From JAEUPI01 sp044222685 (GTDB lineage: Bacteria; Pseudomonadota; Gammaproteobacteria; Burkholderiales; Burkholderiaceae_C): 64,000 nucleotides of DNA. The stretch is from NCBI GenBank assembly GCA_044222685.1, contig JBGAMU010000003.1, positions 23,165 through 87,164 on the forward strand, written 5' to 3'. The notes below the pieces were generated by a model, which did no database searches, was not told the DNA's origin, and saw only the letters and a list, made by a program, of their open reading frames with translations. How positions within the stretch are numbered: position 1 is the first letter of the stretch; each line of letters starts with the position of its first letter. Below, in pieces: positions 33,705-41,857 of the stretch. The translations under genes and the position numbers were made by a program.

Positions 33705-34652
33705 CTATTGCGGCGAGCCGAACACGCGGCTGGCGCGGATGTCGGCCTCGGTGAGCGCGGTCAGGTCCTCGCGCGACAGCACGCGGCCGCGCTCGGCGAA
33801 CAGGCGGCTCGCCTGCCGCAGGCGCGCGCGGTCGAGCGCGTTGCGCACGCTGCGCGCGTTGGCGAAGTGCGGCTGCGCGATGCGGCGCTGCAGGTATTCG
33901 GCAAAGGCGGTGCGCGCCGCCGTGTCGAATCGATAGTTCATGCCGGCGAGCATGCGGTCGGCGATCTGCAGCAGCTCGTCACCGGCATAGTCGGGGAAGT
34001 CGATGTGATGCGCGATGCGCGAGCTCAGGCCGGGGTTGGACTTGAAGAACGTGTCCATGCGGTCCTTGTAGCCGGCGAAGATCACCACCAGGTCGTCGCG
34101 CTGGTTCTCCATCACCTGCAGCAGGATCTCGATCGCCTCCTGGCCGTAGTCGCGCTCGTTCTCGGGCCGGTACAGGTAGTAGGCCTCGTCGATGAACAGC
34201 ACGCCGCCCATCGCGCGCTTGAGCACCTCCTTGGTCTTCGGCGCGGTGTGGCCGATGTACTGGCCGACGAGGTCGTCACGCGTCACCGCCACCAGGTGCC
34301 CTTTGCGCACGTAGCCCAGCCGGTGCAGGATCTGCGCCATGCGCATCGCCACCGTGGTCTTGCCGGTGCCGGGATTGCCGGTGAAGCTCATGTGCAGCGA
34401 GGGCGACTGCGCCGTCAGCCCGTGAGCGGCCCGCAGCCGGTCGATGACCAGCAGCGCGGCGATGTCGCGGATGCGCTGCTTGACCGGCACCAGGCCGACG
34501 AGGTCGTGCTCCAACTCGTCGAGCACGGCCTCGACCTGGCTGTGCGCCAGCACCTCGTTCACGGTGGAGGCCGTGGCAGCCGGCTGTGCCGCATTCGCGG
34601 CCGGCGGCTCGTGCGCCGTCGTGCCGGGAATCGCGTACAGCGGCGTGGCCAT
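33705..34652 (-). CDS. cbbX: CbbX, red-type RuBisCO activase
   Basis: A 315-residue AAA+ protein with Walker A GNPGTGKTT, Walker B GGVLFIDEAYYLY and sensor segment NPGLSSRIAHHIDFPDY. CbbX remodels form IC/ID RuBisCO by pulling on the large-subunit C-terminus to release inhibitory sugar phosphates. The frame extends to 34961, but ATG 34652 overlaps the rpe stop by one base and gives the normal length. The N-terminal 30 residues are Ala/Pro-rich and low in complexity. Confidence 0.95.
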   Translation of the reverse strand: MATPLYAIPGTTAHEPPAANAAQPAATASTVNEVLAHSQVEAVLDELEHDLVGLVPVKQRIRDIAALLVIDRLRAAHGLTAQSPSLHMSFTGNPGTGKTTVAMRMAQILHRLGYVRKGHLVAVTRDDLVGQYIGHTAPKTKEVLKRAMGGVLFIDEAYYLYRPENERDYGQEAIEILLQVMENQRDDLVVIFAGYKDRMDTFFKSNPGLSSRIAHHIDFPDYAGDELLQIADRMLAGMNYRFDTAARTAFAEYLQRRIAQPHFANARSVRNALDRARLRQASRLFAERGRVLSREDLTALTEADIRASRVFGSPQ

Positions 34653-35356
34653 CAGGTGGCCGCCTCGAGCTGGGTCTGCCGCGCGAGTTCGGCGCGCATG
34701 GCGCTGATCACCACGCTGTAGTCGGGCTTGCCGAAGATCGCGCTGCCGGCGACGAAGGTGTCGGCCCCGGCGTCGGCGACACGGCGGATGTTGTCGACCT
34801 TGATGCCGCCGTCGACCTCGAGCCGGATGTCGCGGCCGCTCGCGTCGATCAGGCGCCGCGCTTGCTCGATCTTGCGCAGCGACGATTCGATGAAGCTCTG
34901 GCCGCCGAAGCCCGGGTTGACGCTCATGATCAGCACCAGATCGACCTTGTCGATCACCCACTGCAGCACGTCCAGCGGCTCGGCCGGGTTGAAGGCCAGG
35001 CCAGTCCTGCAGCCGGCCGCGCGGATCAGCTGCAACGTGCGATCGACATGCGTCGATGCATCGGGATGAAAGCTGATGAGGTCGGCGCCGGCCTCGGCAA
35101 ACCGCTCGGCCAACGCATCGACCGGCTGCACCATCAGGTGCACGTCGAGCAGCGCGTGGCTGCCGTCACCGCGCTGGGTGTGCCTCTTGAGTGACTGCGC
35201 CACCGAATGGCCGATGGTCAGGTTCGGCACGTAATGGTTGTCCATCACGTCGAAGTGGATCCAGTCGGCGCCGGCGGCGATGACCTTGCGCACTTCGTCG
35301 CCGAGGCGCGCGAAGTCTGCGGAGAGGATGCTGGGTGCGATGCGATGGGTGGGCAT
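34652..35356 (-). CDS. rpe: Ribulose-phosphate 3-epimerase
   Basis: A 234-residue TIM-barrel epimerase with SILSADFARLGDEV, HFDVMDNHYVPNLTIG, VDLHLM-like HLMV, MSVNPGFGGQSF and VDGGIK. It interconverts ribulose- and xylulose-5-phosphate. It is placed between the RuBisCO genes and cbbX, unlike the usual cbbE position near cbbZ. It may be the only copy of the genome, serving both cycles. Confidence 0.96.
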   Translation of the reverse strand: MPTHRIAPSILSADFARLGDEVRKVIAAGADWIHFDVMDNHYVPNLTIGHSVAQSLKRHTQRGDGSHALLDVHLMVQPVDALAERFAEAGADLISFHPDASTHVDRTLQLIRAAGCRTGLAFNPAEPLDVLQWVIDKVDLVLIMSVNPGFGGQSFIESSLRKIEQARRLIDASGRDIRLEVDGGIKVDNIRRVADAGADTFVAGSAIFGKPDYSVVISAMRAELARQTQLEAAT

Positions 35357-35362
35357 GGCGGC

Positions 35363-35803
35363 TCAGCCCTCGTAGCGCTGCGTTTCGGGCCGATCGGTGG
35401 CATAGCTGTGCACCGTGTAGCGCAGGCGCCGACCGTCGGACTCCTGGCGCACGAGGCCGAAGCCGGGTTCGACGGCCGGTCGGTTGACGATGAAGCTCAT
35501 CGCGATGGTCTCGACGTTGCGCGTGCTGTCGAAGGCCATCATCCGGATGTAGTGGTTCGGGAACGTCTTGCGGCAGTGCTGCAGTTCCGTCATCACGCCG
35601 GCCGCATCCCGCAGGTCGAACATCGGCATGCCGAACATCTCCCAGTAGGTGTTGCGCGGGTGCGGATCGTCGGTGTATTCGACGCTCCAGGCGTAGCCGC
35701 GCTGAAGGCCGTATTCGATCTGCAGCGTGATCTCGGCGTCCGTCAGGTCGGGCAGGAAGCTGAACTGGCCCTGCGTGATGCGGCCGGTGGGATTGGTCAT
35801 CAT
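35363..35803 (-). CDS. cbbS: RuBisCO small subunit (form I, red type)
   Basis: A 146-residue small subunit with RITQGQFSFLPDLTD, QIEYGLQRGYAWSVEYTDDPHPRNTYWEMFGMPMFDLRD and a C-terminal extension (FIVNRPAVEPGFGLVRQE) that is typical of the red lineage. GGAG lies before the tandem ATG codons at 35803/35800. cbbL ends 14 bases upstream. The rpe start follows six bases after the stop. Confidence 0.97.
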   Translation of the reverse strand: MMTNPTGRITQGQFSFLPDLTDAEITLQIEYGLQRGYAWSVEYTDDPHPRNTYWEMFGMPMFDLRDAAGVMTELQHCRKTFPNHYIRMMAFDSTRNVETIAMSFIVNRPAVEPGFGLVRQESDGRRLRYTVHSYATDRPETQRYEG

Positions 35804-35817
35804 GATCGTGTTCTCCG

Positions 35818-37284
35818 TTAGGCCACCGCCGGCGTCACGGCGTAGTCGGACGTGTCGGTCGACGTGTAGTTGAAGCTGATCTCGCCCCAGGTATCGAGCG
35901 CCTGCTTCAGCGGCGTGCAGAACTGCGCTGCCTTGCGCAGGATGTCCGGGCCTTCGTTGATGATGTCCTTGCCCTCGTTGCGCGCCTTCACCATCGACTC
36001 GAGCGCCACGCGGTTGGCCACCGCGCCGGCCTGGATGCCCGCGGGGTGGCCGATCGTGCCGCCGCCGAACTGCAGGATCACGTCGTCGCCGAACAGGTCG
36101 AGCAGCTGGTGCATCTGGCCGGCGTGGATGCCGCCGGAGGCCACCGGCATCACCTTCTTCAGGTCGGCCCAGTCCTGGTCGAAGTACAGGCCGCGCGGCA
36201 GGTCGGTCTTCGTGTAGCTGTCGCGGCAGACGTTGTAGTAGCCCTGCACCGTCATCGGGTCGCCTTCGAGCTTGCCGACGGCGGTGCCGGTGTGCAGGTG
36301 GTCGCAGCCGGCCAGACGCAGCCATTTGGCGATGACGCGGAACGAGACGCCGTGGTTCTTCTGCCGCGTGTACGTGCCGTGGCCGGCACGATGCATGTGC
36401 ATGATCATGTCGTGCTTGCGGCACCAGTTGGCCATGCTCTGGATCGCGGTGTAGCCGATCACGAGGTCGACCATCACGATCACGCTGCCCAGTTCCTTGG
36501 CGAACTCGGCGCGTTCGTACATGTCTTCCATCGTCGCGGCGGTCACGTTCAGGTAGCTGCCCTTGACTTCGCCGGTGGCGGCACTGGCCTTGTTCACCGC
36601 GTCCATCACGTACAGGAAGCGGTCGCGCCAGTGCATGAAGGGCTGCGAGTTGATGTTCTCGTCGTCCTTCATGAAGTCCAGGCCGCCCTTCAGGCCCTCG
36701 TAGACCACGCGGCCGTAGTTGCGGCCCGACAAGCCCAGCTTGGGTTTGGTGGTGGCGCCCAGCAGCGGTCGGCCGAACTTGTCCAGCCGCTCGCGCTCGA
36801 CGACCAGCCCGGTCGGCGGGCCCTTGAAAGTCTTCACGTAGGCCACCGGGACGCGGATGTCCTCCAGCCGCGCCGCCTTCAGCGGCTTGAAGCTGAACAC
36901 GTTGCCGATCAGGCTGGCCGTCATGTTGGCGATCGAGCCCTCCTCGAAAAGGATCAGGTCGTAGGCCACCCAGGCGAAGTACTGGCCGGGGTTGTTCGGC
37001 ACCGGCTCGACCTTGTAGGCCTTGGCGCGGTAGCTGTCGCAGGCGGTCAGGCGGTCGGTCCACACCACCGTCCAGGTCGCGGTGCTCGATTCGCCGGCCA
37101 CCGCCGCAGCCGCCTCCACCGGGTCCACGCCCTCCTGCGGCGTGATCCGGAAAAGGCACAGCACGTCGGTGTCCTTCGGCTGGTACTCGGCGTCCCAGTA
37201 ACCCATCTGGCGGTACTTGAGGACGCCGGCGCTGTAGCGCTTCTTGGCGTCGGTGATGACGCCTTCTTCGACAGGTTTGTTCAT
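35818..37284 (-). CDS. cbbL: RuBisCO large subunit (form IC, red type)
   Basis: A 488-residue large subunit. The catalytic loop GLDFMKDDENINSQPFMHWRDRFL, lysine signature TKPKLGLSGRNYGR, HMHRAGHGTYTRQ and GGIHAGQMHQL are intact. The TGEVKGSYLN segment, and pairing with cbbX, mark the red form IC. ATG 37284 (MNKPVEEG) is chosen as the family start; an in-frame ATG at 37329 lies in the promoter region. cbbR is divergent. Confidence 0.97.
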   Translation of the reverse strand: MNKPVEEGVITDAKKRYSAGVLKYRQMGYWDAEYQPKDTDVLCLFRITPQEGVDPVEAAAAVAGESSTATWTVVWTDRLTACDSYRAKAYKVEPVPNNPGQYFAWVAYDLILFEEGSIANMTASLIGNVFSFKPLKAARLEDIRVPVAYVKTFKGPPTGLVVERERLDKFGRPLLGATTKPKLGLSGRNYGRVVYEGLKGGLDFMKDDENINSQPFMHWRDRFLYVMDAVNKASAATGEVKGSYLNVTAATMEDMYERAEFAKELGSVIVMVDLVIGYTAIQSMANWCRKHDMIMHMHRAGHGTYTRQKNHGVSFRVIAKWLRLAGCDHLHTGTAVGKLEGDPMTVQGYYNVCRDSYTKTDLPRGLYFDQDWADLKKVMPVASGGIHAGQMHQLLDLFGDDVILQFGGGTIGHPAGIQAGAVANRVALESMVKARNEGKDIINEGPDILRKAAQFCTPLKQALDTWGEISFNYTSTDTSDYAVTPAVA

Positions 37285-37393
37285 CTCGGCTCCTACGGCA
37301 GCACATCGGTGATGGGCGAATCGAGTCAATATAAGTCTCCACTCAAGTAAGAGCTATTCAGTTCTTGTTTGCAATGACTTAAGCTTCTCCTTA
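37285..37393. promoter_or_regulatory. Divergent cbbL/cbbR control region
   Basis: This 109-base region is AT-rich compared with its surroundings, as expected for promoters controlled by CbbR, which binds T-N11-A boxes. A candidate cbbL -10, TATATT on the minus strand, lies at 37333-37328 (37 bases or so before the start after transcription begins). A CTTAAG palindrome and repeat TTAA elements lie just before the cbbR ATG. No confident -35 was found. Confidence 0.4.
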
Positions 37394-38347
37394 ATGAAGA
37401 ACGTCACCATCCGGCAGCTGCGCGTCTTCGCCGAGGTCGCCAGGCACCTCAGCTTCAGCCGCGCGGCCGCGGCGCTGCATCTCACGCCACCGGCAGTGAC
37501 GATGCAGGTCAAGGAGCTCGAGGCCCATGTCGGGCTGCCGCTGTTCGACCGGCAGGGGCGGCAGATCGCCCTGACGACAGTCGGCGAGTACATGCTGTCG
37601 TACGTGCGCCGCATGCTCTCGGTGTTGAAGGACGCCGAGGACGCGGTGGCCCGTTTCAAGGGACTGCAAAGCGGCAGCCTGACGGTGGGCATGGTCAGTA
37701 CCGCGGAGTACTTCGTGCCGCGGCTGCTCGCGCGTTTTCGCGCCGAGCACCCGGGTATCGATGTGCGCCTGCGGCTGGGCAATCGCGAGCAGCTGGTGCA
37801 GCTGATGCAGCGCAACGAGGTCGACCTGGCCATCATGGGTCGGCCGCCCAAGGAATGGGCCACGCGTGCAGAGCCTTTCGCGATGCACCCACATGTGCTG
37901 GTGACCGCCGCCGATCATCCGTTCACCCGGCTCGACCACGTGCCCGCGCTGGCGCTTGCGCACGAGGGCTTCATCGTCCGTGAACCCGGTTCCGGTACTC
38001 GCGCAGCACTCGAGGAGTACATCCGCGAGCACCATCTCGACATGCGCGTCGTGATGGAAATGGCCAGCAACGAATCGATCAAGCAGGCGGTGATGGCCGG
38101 CATGGGCGTGAGCCTGCTGTCGCTGCACACCATCGCGCTCGAACTCAGGCAGGGCCTGATCGCTGCGCCCGAGGTCGAAGGCCTGCCGGTGATGCGCCGC
38201 TGGCACGTGGTGAACAACCTGGCCAAGACACTGTCGCCCGCCGCCGAGGCGCTGCGCTACTTCGTGCTCGAGCAGGGCGAGGCACAACTGGCCGCCGCCT
38301 TCGGCGGTGATGCGATGCGGCCGCCGCGACTTCGCGCGAAACGTTGA
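37394..38347 (+). CDS. cbbR: CbbR, LysR-type regulator of the Calvin cycle
   Basis: A 317-residue LTTR with the helix-turn-helix LRVFAEVARHLSFSRAAAALHLTPPAVTMQVKELE and an effector domain (VGMVSTAEYFVPRLLARF). It is divergent from cbbL and closely resembles CbbR, which activates cbb operons in response to metabolites such as RuBP or ATP/NADPH. Confidence 0.92.
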   Translation: MKNVTIRQLRVFAEVARHLSFSRAAAALHLTPPAVTMQVKELEAHVGLPLFDRQGRQIALTTVGEYMLSYVRRMLSVLKDAEDAVARFKGLQSGSLTVGMVSTAEYFVPRLLARFRAEHPGIDVRLRLGNREQLVQLMQRNEVDLAIMGRPPKEWATRAEPFAMHPHVLVTAADHPFTRLDHVPALALAHEGFIVREPGSGTRAALEEYIREHHLDMRVVMEMASNESIKQAVMAGMGVSLLSLHTIALELRQGLIAAPEVEGLPVMRRWHVVNNLAKTLSPAAEALRYFVLEQGEAQLAAAFGGDAMRPPRLRAKR

Positions 38348-38532
38348 CCTCGATCATTCGTGCGCGTCGTGCGCGGGTCGCGCCGCGCGCGCCACGGCAT
38401 GCTCGTCTCCAGGTTTGTCCCTAATCCATGGGAGCGATGTCGGGGGCGCTTGCATCGTCGAGAATCGCAGCGGACCCGCGATGCTCAAAGCCATCGCAAC
38501 AAGAGATCGATCAAATCCCGGAGGCACCACCC

Positions 38533-38844
38533 ATGCAAACCATACACCGGCTCGGCACCGGGCTGCTCGTCCTGACTGCGTCGTTGGCGCAGGCGCAGGA
38601 CGCCAACCTCGCCCGCAACCTGGCGGCCACCTGCGCCAACTGCCACGGCACCAATGGCCGTGCCATCGGCGACACCGTGAAGCCGCTCGCCGGCGTGTCG
38701 GCCGACAAGATCGTCGCAGCGATCAACGACTACAAGAGCGGTGCGCAGCCGGCGACGATCATGCATCAGATCGCCAAGGGCTACAGCGATGACCAGATCA
38801 AGCTGATCGCGTCGTACTTCGCCGCGCAAACGGCGAAGAAGTGA
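38533..38844 (+). CDS. fccA: FccA, c-type cytochrome subunit of flavocytochrome c sulfide dehydrogenase
   Basis: A 103-residue monohaem cytochrome. The signal peptide ends at AQA (near residue 21), the haem site is Cys34-Ala-Asn-Cys37-His38, and a Met ligand is likely in MHQIAKGY. GGAGG at 38520-38524 is eight bases before ATG 38533; an in-frame ATG at 38428 lacks this and would disrupt the signal peptide. It passes electrons from FccB. The fccB gene follows 11 bases later. Confidence 0.88.
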   Translation: MQTIHRLGTGLLVLTASLAQAQDANLARNLAATCANCHGTNGRAIGDTVKPLAGVSADKIVAAINDYKSGAQPATIMHQIAKGYSDDQIKLIASYFAAQTAKK

Positions 38845-38855
38845 GGAGCACGCAC

Positions 38856-40142
38856 ATGACACAACACAGCACCTTCTCGCGTCGTCGCGTGATCGGCACC
38901 GGCCTGGCGGCGATGGCGAGCCTGCCGTTCGTCGGCTGCGCCACGATGGGCGGCCCGTCGATCGGCCGCGTCGTCATCGTCGGCGGCGGCTTCGGCGGCG
39001 CCACCGCGGCGCGTTACCTGCGTATGTGGGGCGGCAATGTCGACGTCACGATGGTCGAGCGCAACGATGCCTTCGTGTCGTGCCCGATCTCCAACCTCGT
39101 GCTCGGCGGCCACAAGCAGATGAGCGACATCACGGTCGGCTACGCCGGCCTCGAAGCCATGGGCGTCAAGCGCATCCAGGCCGAGGTGGCAGCGATCGAC
39201 CCGCAGGCGCGCGAGGTACGGCTGGCCGACGGCCGCAAGCTGCCGTACGACCGCGTGATCGTCTCGCCCGGCGTCGACTTCATGCTCGACCAGGTCGCGG
39301 GTCTCGCCGCGCCGGCCGCGCAGGAGCGCTTCCTGCACAGCTGGAAGGCGGGTCCGCAGACGGTGGCGCTGCGCCGCCAGCTCGAGGCGATGCCCGATGG
39401 CGGCGTCTATGCGCTGGCGATCCCGAAGGCGCCCTACCGCTGCCCGCCCGGACCCTACGAGCGCGCGTGCATGGTGGCGAGCTACTTCAAGCAGTACAAG
39501 CCCAGGTCCAAGGTGCTGGTGCTCGACGCCAACCCCGAGATCACGTCGAAGAAGGCGCTGTTCGAGAAGGCCTTTGCCGACCACTACAAGGGCATCGTCG
39601 AGTACCGGGCCAACAATGAGCTGAAATCCGTCGATGCCGCCACCGGCACCGCCAAGCTCGAGTTCGACGACGTCAAGGCCGACGTGCTCAACGTGGTGCC
39701 GCCGCAGCGCGCCGGCGACATCGCGCGCACGGCCGGCTTGCTCAACATGAACAACCGCTGGGCCGGCGTCAACTGGTTGACGATGGAATCCACCGCGGTG
39801 CCCGGCATTCACGTGCTCGGCGACGCCACGTTCTCCGCGCCGGCGATGCCCAAGTCAGGCCACATGGCCAACCAGCATGCCAAGGTGGCCGCCGCGGCGA
39901 TCATCCAGCTGCTGAAGAAGGAGCCGGTGAACGCCACCCCGGTGGTGATGAATACCTGCTACAGCTTCGTGACCGCGCGCGACGTGATCCACGTCGCCTC
40001 GGTGCACCAGTACGACGTCGCCGACAAGACGTTCAAGACCGTGCCCGGCTCGGGCGGCGTGTCGCAGGCCGCCAACCAGGTCGAGGGCCGCAACGCGCTC
40101 TCATGGGCCCAGAACATCTGGGCCGACATGTTAGCGGCGTAG
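38856..40142 (+). CDS. fccB: FccB, flavoprotein subunit of flavocytochrome c sulfide dehydrogenase
   Basis: A 428-residue periplasmic FAD protein. The Tat signal SRRRVIGTGLAAMASLPFVGCA precedes FAD-binding GGGFGG. Cys in FVSCPISN is the expected covalent FAD site; two redox-active Cys lie in YRCPPGPYERAC and VMNTCYSF. GAGGAG lies before ATG 38856; a GTG at 38841 would overlap fccA but is less well placed. It oxidises sulfide in the periplasm with FccA. Confidence 0.93.
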   Translation: MTQHSTFSRRRVIGTGLAAMASLPFVGCATMGGPSIGRVVIVGGGFGGATAARYLRMWGGNVDVTMVERNDAFVSCPISNLVLGGHKQMSDITVGYAGLEAMGVKRIQAEVAAIDPQAREVRLADGRKLPYDRVIVSPGVDFMLDQVAGLAAPAAQERFLHSWKAGPQTVALRRQLEAMPDGGVYALAIPKAPYRCPPGPYERACMVASYFKQYKPRSKVLVLDANPEITSKKALFEKAFADHYKGIVEYRANNELKSVDAATGTAKLEFDDVKADVLNVVPPQRAGDIARTAGLLNMNNRWAGVNWLTMESTAVPGIHVLGDATFSAPAMPKSGHMANQHAKVAAAAIIQLLKKEPVNATPVVMNTCYSFVTARDVIHVASVHQYDVADKTFKTVPGSGGVSQAANQVEGRNALSWAQNIWADMLAA

Positions 40143-40246
40143 CCGCACAGCGCGTTGCCGAGTGGACGCCGCGGAACCGGCTTCGCCGGGCCGCTGGCGT
40201 CGCCCCCTTGAGGGGGAGGCGGCCGCCAGGCCGCTACGGGGGTGGG
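40143..40246. repeat. GC-rich palindromic element between convergent fccB and cytochrome c4
   Basis: The gap is filled by nested hairpins: CCGGC-TTC-GCCGG (40177-40189), CCCCCTTGAGGGGG (40203-40216) and a GCGGCC/GGCCGC pair (about 40220-40234). This CCCCCTTGAGGGGG type is reminiscent of dispersed intergenic palindromes in Burkholderiales, and may act as a bidirectional terminator. A related element with CCCCCAGGGGG lies at 59798-59863. Confidence 0.55.
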
Positions 40247-40849
40247 TCACTTCATTCCACTGATGTAGCTGGAGACCGCTTTGGTCTCGAGCTCGGTGAG
40301 CTTGCTGGCGATCGAGTGCATCACGGCGTTGTCGTTGGTGCGCTCGCGGGTGTTGAACTTCTTCAGCTGGTTCTCGAGATACTGGGCGTGCTGGCCCGCT
40401 AGCCGCGGCAATGCGTCGGTGCCGTGGCCGTTGCCGCCATGGCAGCTGGCGCATGCCGGAATGCCCGAGAACGGGTTGCCGCGCTGGAAGATGAACCGCC
40501 CCACCTGCGCGAACTCGATGTCGTCGGCCGCATGGGCGATCGGCTGGCGCGACTCGAAGTAGCGCCCCAGCGCCGCGAAGTCCGCGGGCGAAAGGTCCTC
40601 GACCATCGGGCGCATCGTGTCGCTCTTGCGGCGTCCGGACTTGTAGTCGGCGAGTTGGCGCGCCACATAGTTCGCGTGTTGCCCGGCCAGCCGCGGAAAC
40701 ACCGGACTCGAACTCTCGCCGTCTGTGCCGTGGCAGATGAAGCACTTGCCCTCGACGATCTCCTTGGCACGTTCCGCATCCGATGCGGCGCAGACCAGGG
40801 TCGGAACCAGCAACGCCCACGCCAACCACACACCTGCACGCTGTCGCAT
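40247..40849 (-). CDS. Dihaem cytochrome c4
   Basis: A 200-residue exported protein: a signal peptide (GVWLAWALLVPTLVCA), then two cytochrome c domains with CFICHG and CASCHG, each followed by PRLAGQHA-Y. The repeat structure and Met ligands (TMRPM, AVMHS) fit cytochrome c4, which carries electrons to terminal oxidases. GGAGGG precedes ATG 40849. It may receive electrons from Sox, Fcc or both. Confidence 0.9.
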   Translation of the reverse strand: MRQRAGVWLAWALLVPTLVCAASDAERAKEIVEGKCFICHGTDGESSSPVFPRLAGQHANYVARQLADYKSGRRKSDTMRPMVEDLSPADFAALGRYFESRQPIAHAADDIEFAQVGRFIFQRGNPFSGIPACASCHGGNGHGTDALPRLAGQHAQYLENQLKKFNTRERTNDNAVMHSIASKLTELETKAVSSYISGMK

Positions 40850-40972
40850 CACATACCCTCCGGAACAAACGAGTGTCGGTGAATCGTCGGTGCGCGGCCA
40901 GCGGAGCGACCCCGAACCGTCAGGCGGAATACCTTCATGAGAGAGCGTGCCTCGGGCGCCCATTCGTCACAC

Positions 40973-40987
40973 TACCCACATGGGCTA
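40973..40987. promoter_or_regulatory. Inverted TACCC/GGGCTA motif upstream of tusA and cytochrome c4
   Basis: TACCCACATGGGCTA differs in one base from the inverted copy upstream of soxY (47339-47353). It lies in the 272-base divergent region, 135 bases before tusA. A looser second copy, CACCC-TTAG-CGGTA, follows at 40996-41009. Confidence 0.55.
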
Positions 40988-41006
40988 TCGAGCATCACCC
41001 TTAGCG

Positions 41007-41045
41007 GTAATAGACGCCATCGCGCCCCTACCCCGTAATAGACGC
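41007..41045. repeat. Direct repeats GTAATAGACGC upstream of tusA
   Basis: The 11-mer GTAATAGACGC occurs at 41007-41017 and again at 41035-41045, 28 bases apart (start to start). Each copy follows a C-rich half site (CCCTTAGCG and CTACCCC). They may be binding sites for a regulator of tusA-dsrE2-yeeE. Confidence 0.55.
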
Positions 41046-41065
41046 TGCCACGGGGCCGCGCAGAA

Positions 41066-41094
41066 GTGACACACGTGGGCCGAAAAAAGATACG
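41066..41094 (+). promoter_or_regulatory. Candidate tusA promoter
   Basis: GTGACA (41066-41071), 17-base spacer, GATACG (41089-41094). The -35 matches the sigma-70 consensus at five of six positions; the -10 is weak. Transcription would begin near 41101, just ahead of AGGAGA (41111-41116) and ATG 41122. Confidence 0.4.
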
Positions 41095-41121
41095 GGAACG
41101 CGACTCGCGCAGGAGACACGC

Positions 41122-41349
41122 ATGCAGTACGACAAGGAATTCGACGCCTCGGGGCTGGCTTGCCCGATGCCCATCGTCAAGACGAAGAAGTCGCTCGCCG
41201 ACATGAGTTCCGGGCAGGTGCTGCGCGTGATCGCCACGGACCCGGGATCGGTGTGCGACATGCAGGCCTTCGCCGAGCAGACCGGTCACACGCTGCTGTC
41301 CTCGGGCACCGAGAACAACAAGTACGTGTTCCTGCTGAAGAAGGCCTGA
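41122..41349 (+). CDS. tusA: TusA-family sulfur carrier protein
   Basis: A 75-residue protein with the TusA motif CPMP; Cys14 carries the persulfide. It moves sulfane sulfur in the cytoplasm between rhodaneses, DsrE-type proteins and Dsr or Hdr systems. AGGAGA precedes the start. It is followed by dsrE2 and the YeeE transporter, a common set in sulfur oxidisers. Confidence 0.93.
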   Translation: MQYDKEFDASGLACPMPIVKTKKSLADMSSGQVLRVIATDPGSVCDMQAFAEQTGHTLLSSGTENNKYVFLLKKA

Positions 41350-41383
41350 GCCGTCCAGGCACCCGGCCACTCCAGGAGACTCG

Positions 41384-41854
41384 ATGACTGCGAAGAAGAT
41401 GGCGATCATTGCCACCAAGGGTGCGCTCGACATGGCCTATCCGCCATTGATCCTGGCGTCCACGGCGGCCGCGCTGGGCTGGGAGGTGCAGGTGTTCTTC
41501 ACCTTCTACGGCCTGCAACTGCTGCGCAAGGACCTGTCGGGCATCGCGATCAGCCCGATCGGCAACCCGGCGATGCCGATGCCGGTGCCGATGCCGGTGA
41601 TGGTGGCGGCGCTGCCGGGCATGGAGGCAATGGCCACCTCGATGATGAAGGCGAAGATGAAGAAGAAGGGCGTCGCCTCGCTCGAAGAGCTGCGCAGCGT
41701 CTGCCAGGAGTCCGACGTCAAGTTCATCGCCTGCCAGATGACCGTGGACCTGTTCGACTTCCAGAAGTCAGACTTCATCGATGGCATCGAGTACGGTGGC
41801 GCCGCGACATTCATGAAGTTCGCCGGCGAAACCGACGTCTGCCTGTTCATCTGA
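41384..41854 (+). CDS. dsrE2: DsrE2-type sulfurtransferase
   Basis: A 156-residue DsrE/F-like protein. The conserved Cys117 is in FIACQMTVDL. The Met-rich middle segment (NPAMPMPVPMPVMVAALPGMEAM) and following Lys-rich stretch are typical of DsrE2, which may associate with the membrane. It works with TusA and rhodanese in transferring persulfide. It lies 34 bases after tusA. Confidence 0.9.
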   Translation: MTAKKMAIIATKGALDMAYPPLILASTAAALGWEVQVFFTFYGLQLLRKDLSGIAISPIGNPAMPMPVPMPVMVAALPGMEAMATSMMKAKMKKKGVASLEELRSVCQESDVKFIACQMTVDLFDFQKSDFIDGIEYGGAATFMKFAGETDVCLFI

Positions 41855-41857
41855 CGC

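Noticed and set aside
31824..34721. A 965-codon open frame on the + strand
   Set aside because: It lies opposite cbbP, cbbF and cbbX, has no recognisable domain and is a by-product of GC-rich codon bias in the antisense frame.
37285..41121. tRNA or small RNA genes in the longer gaps
   Set aside because: No cloverleaf or tRNA-like conserved arms were seen in 38348-38532 or 40850-41121.
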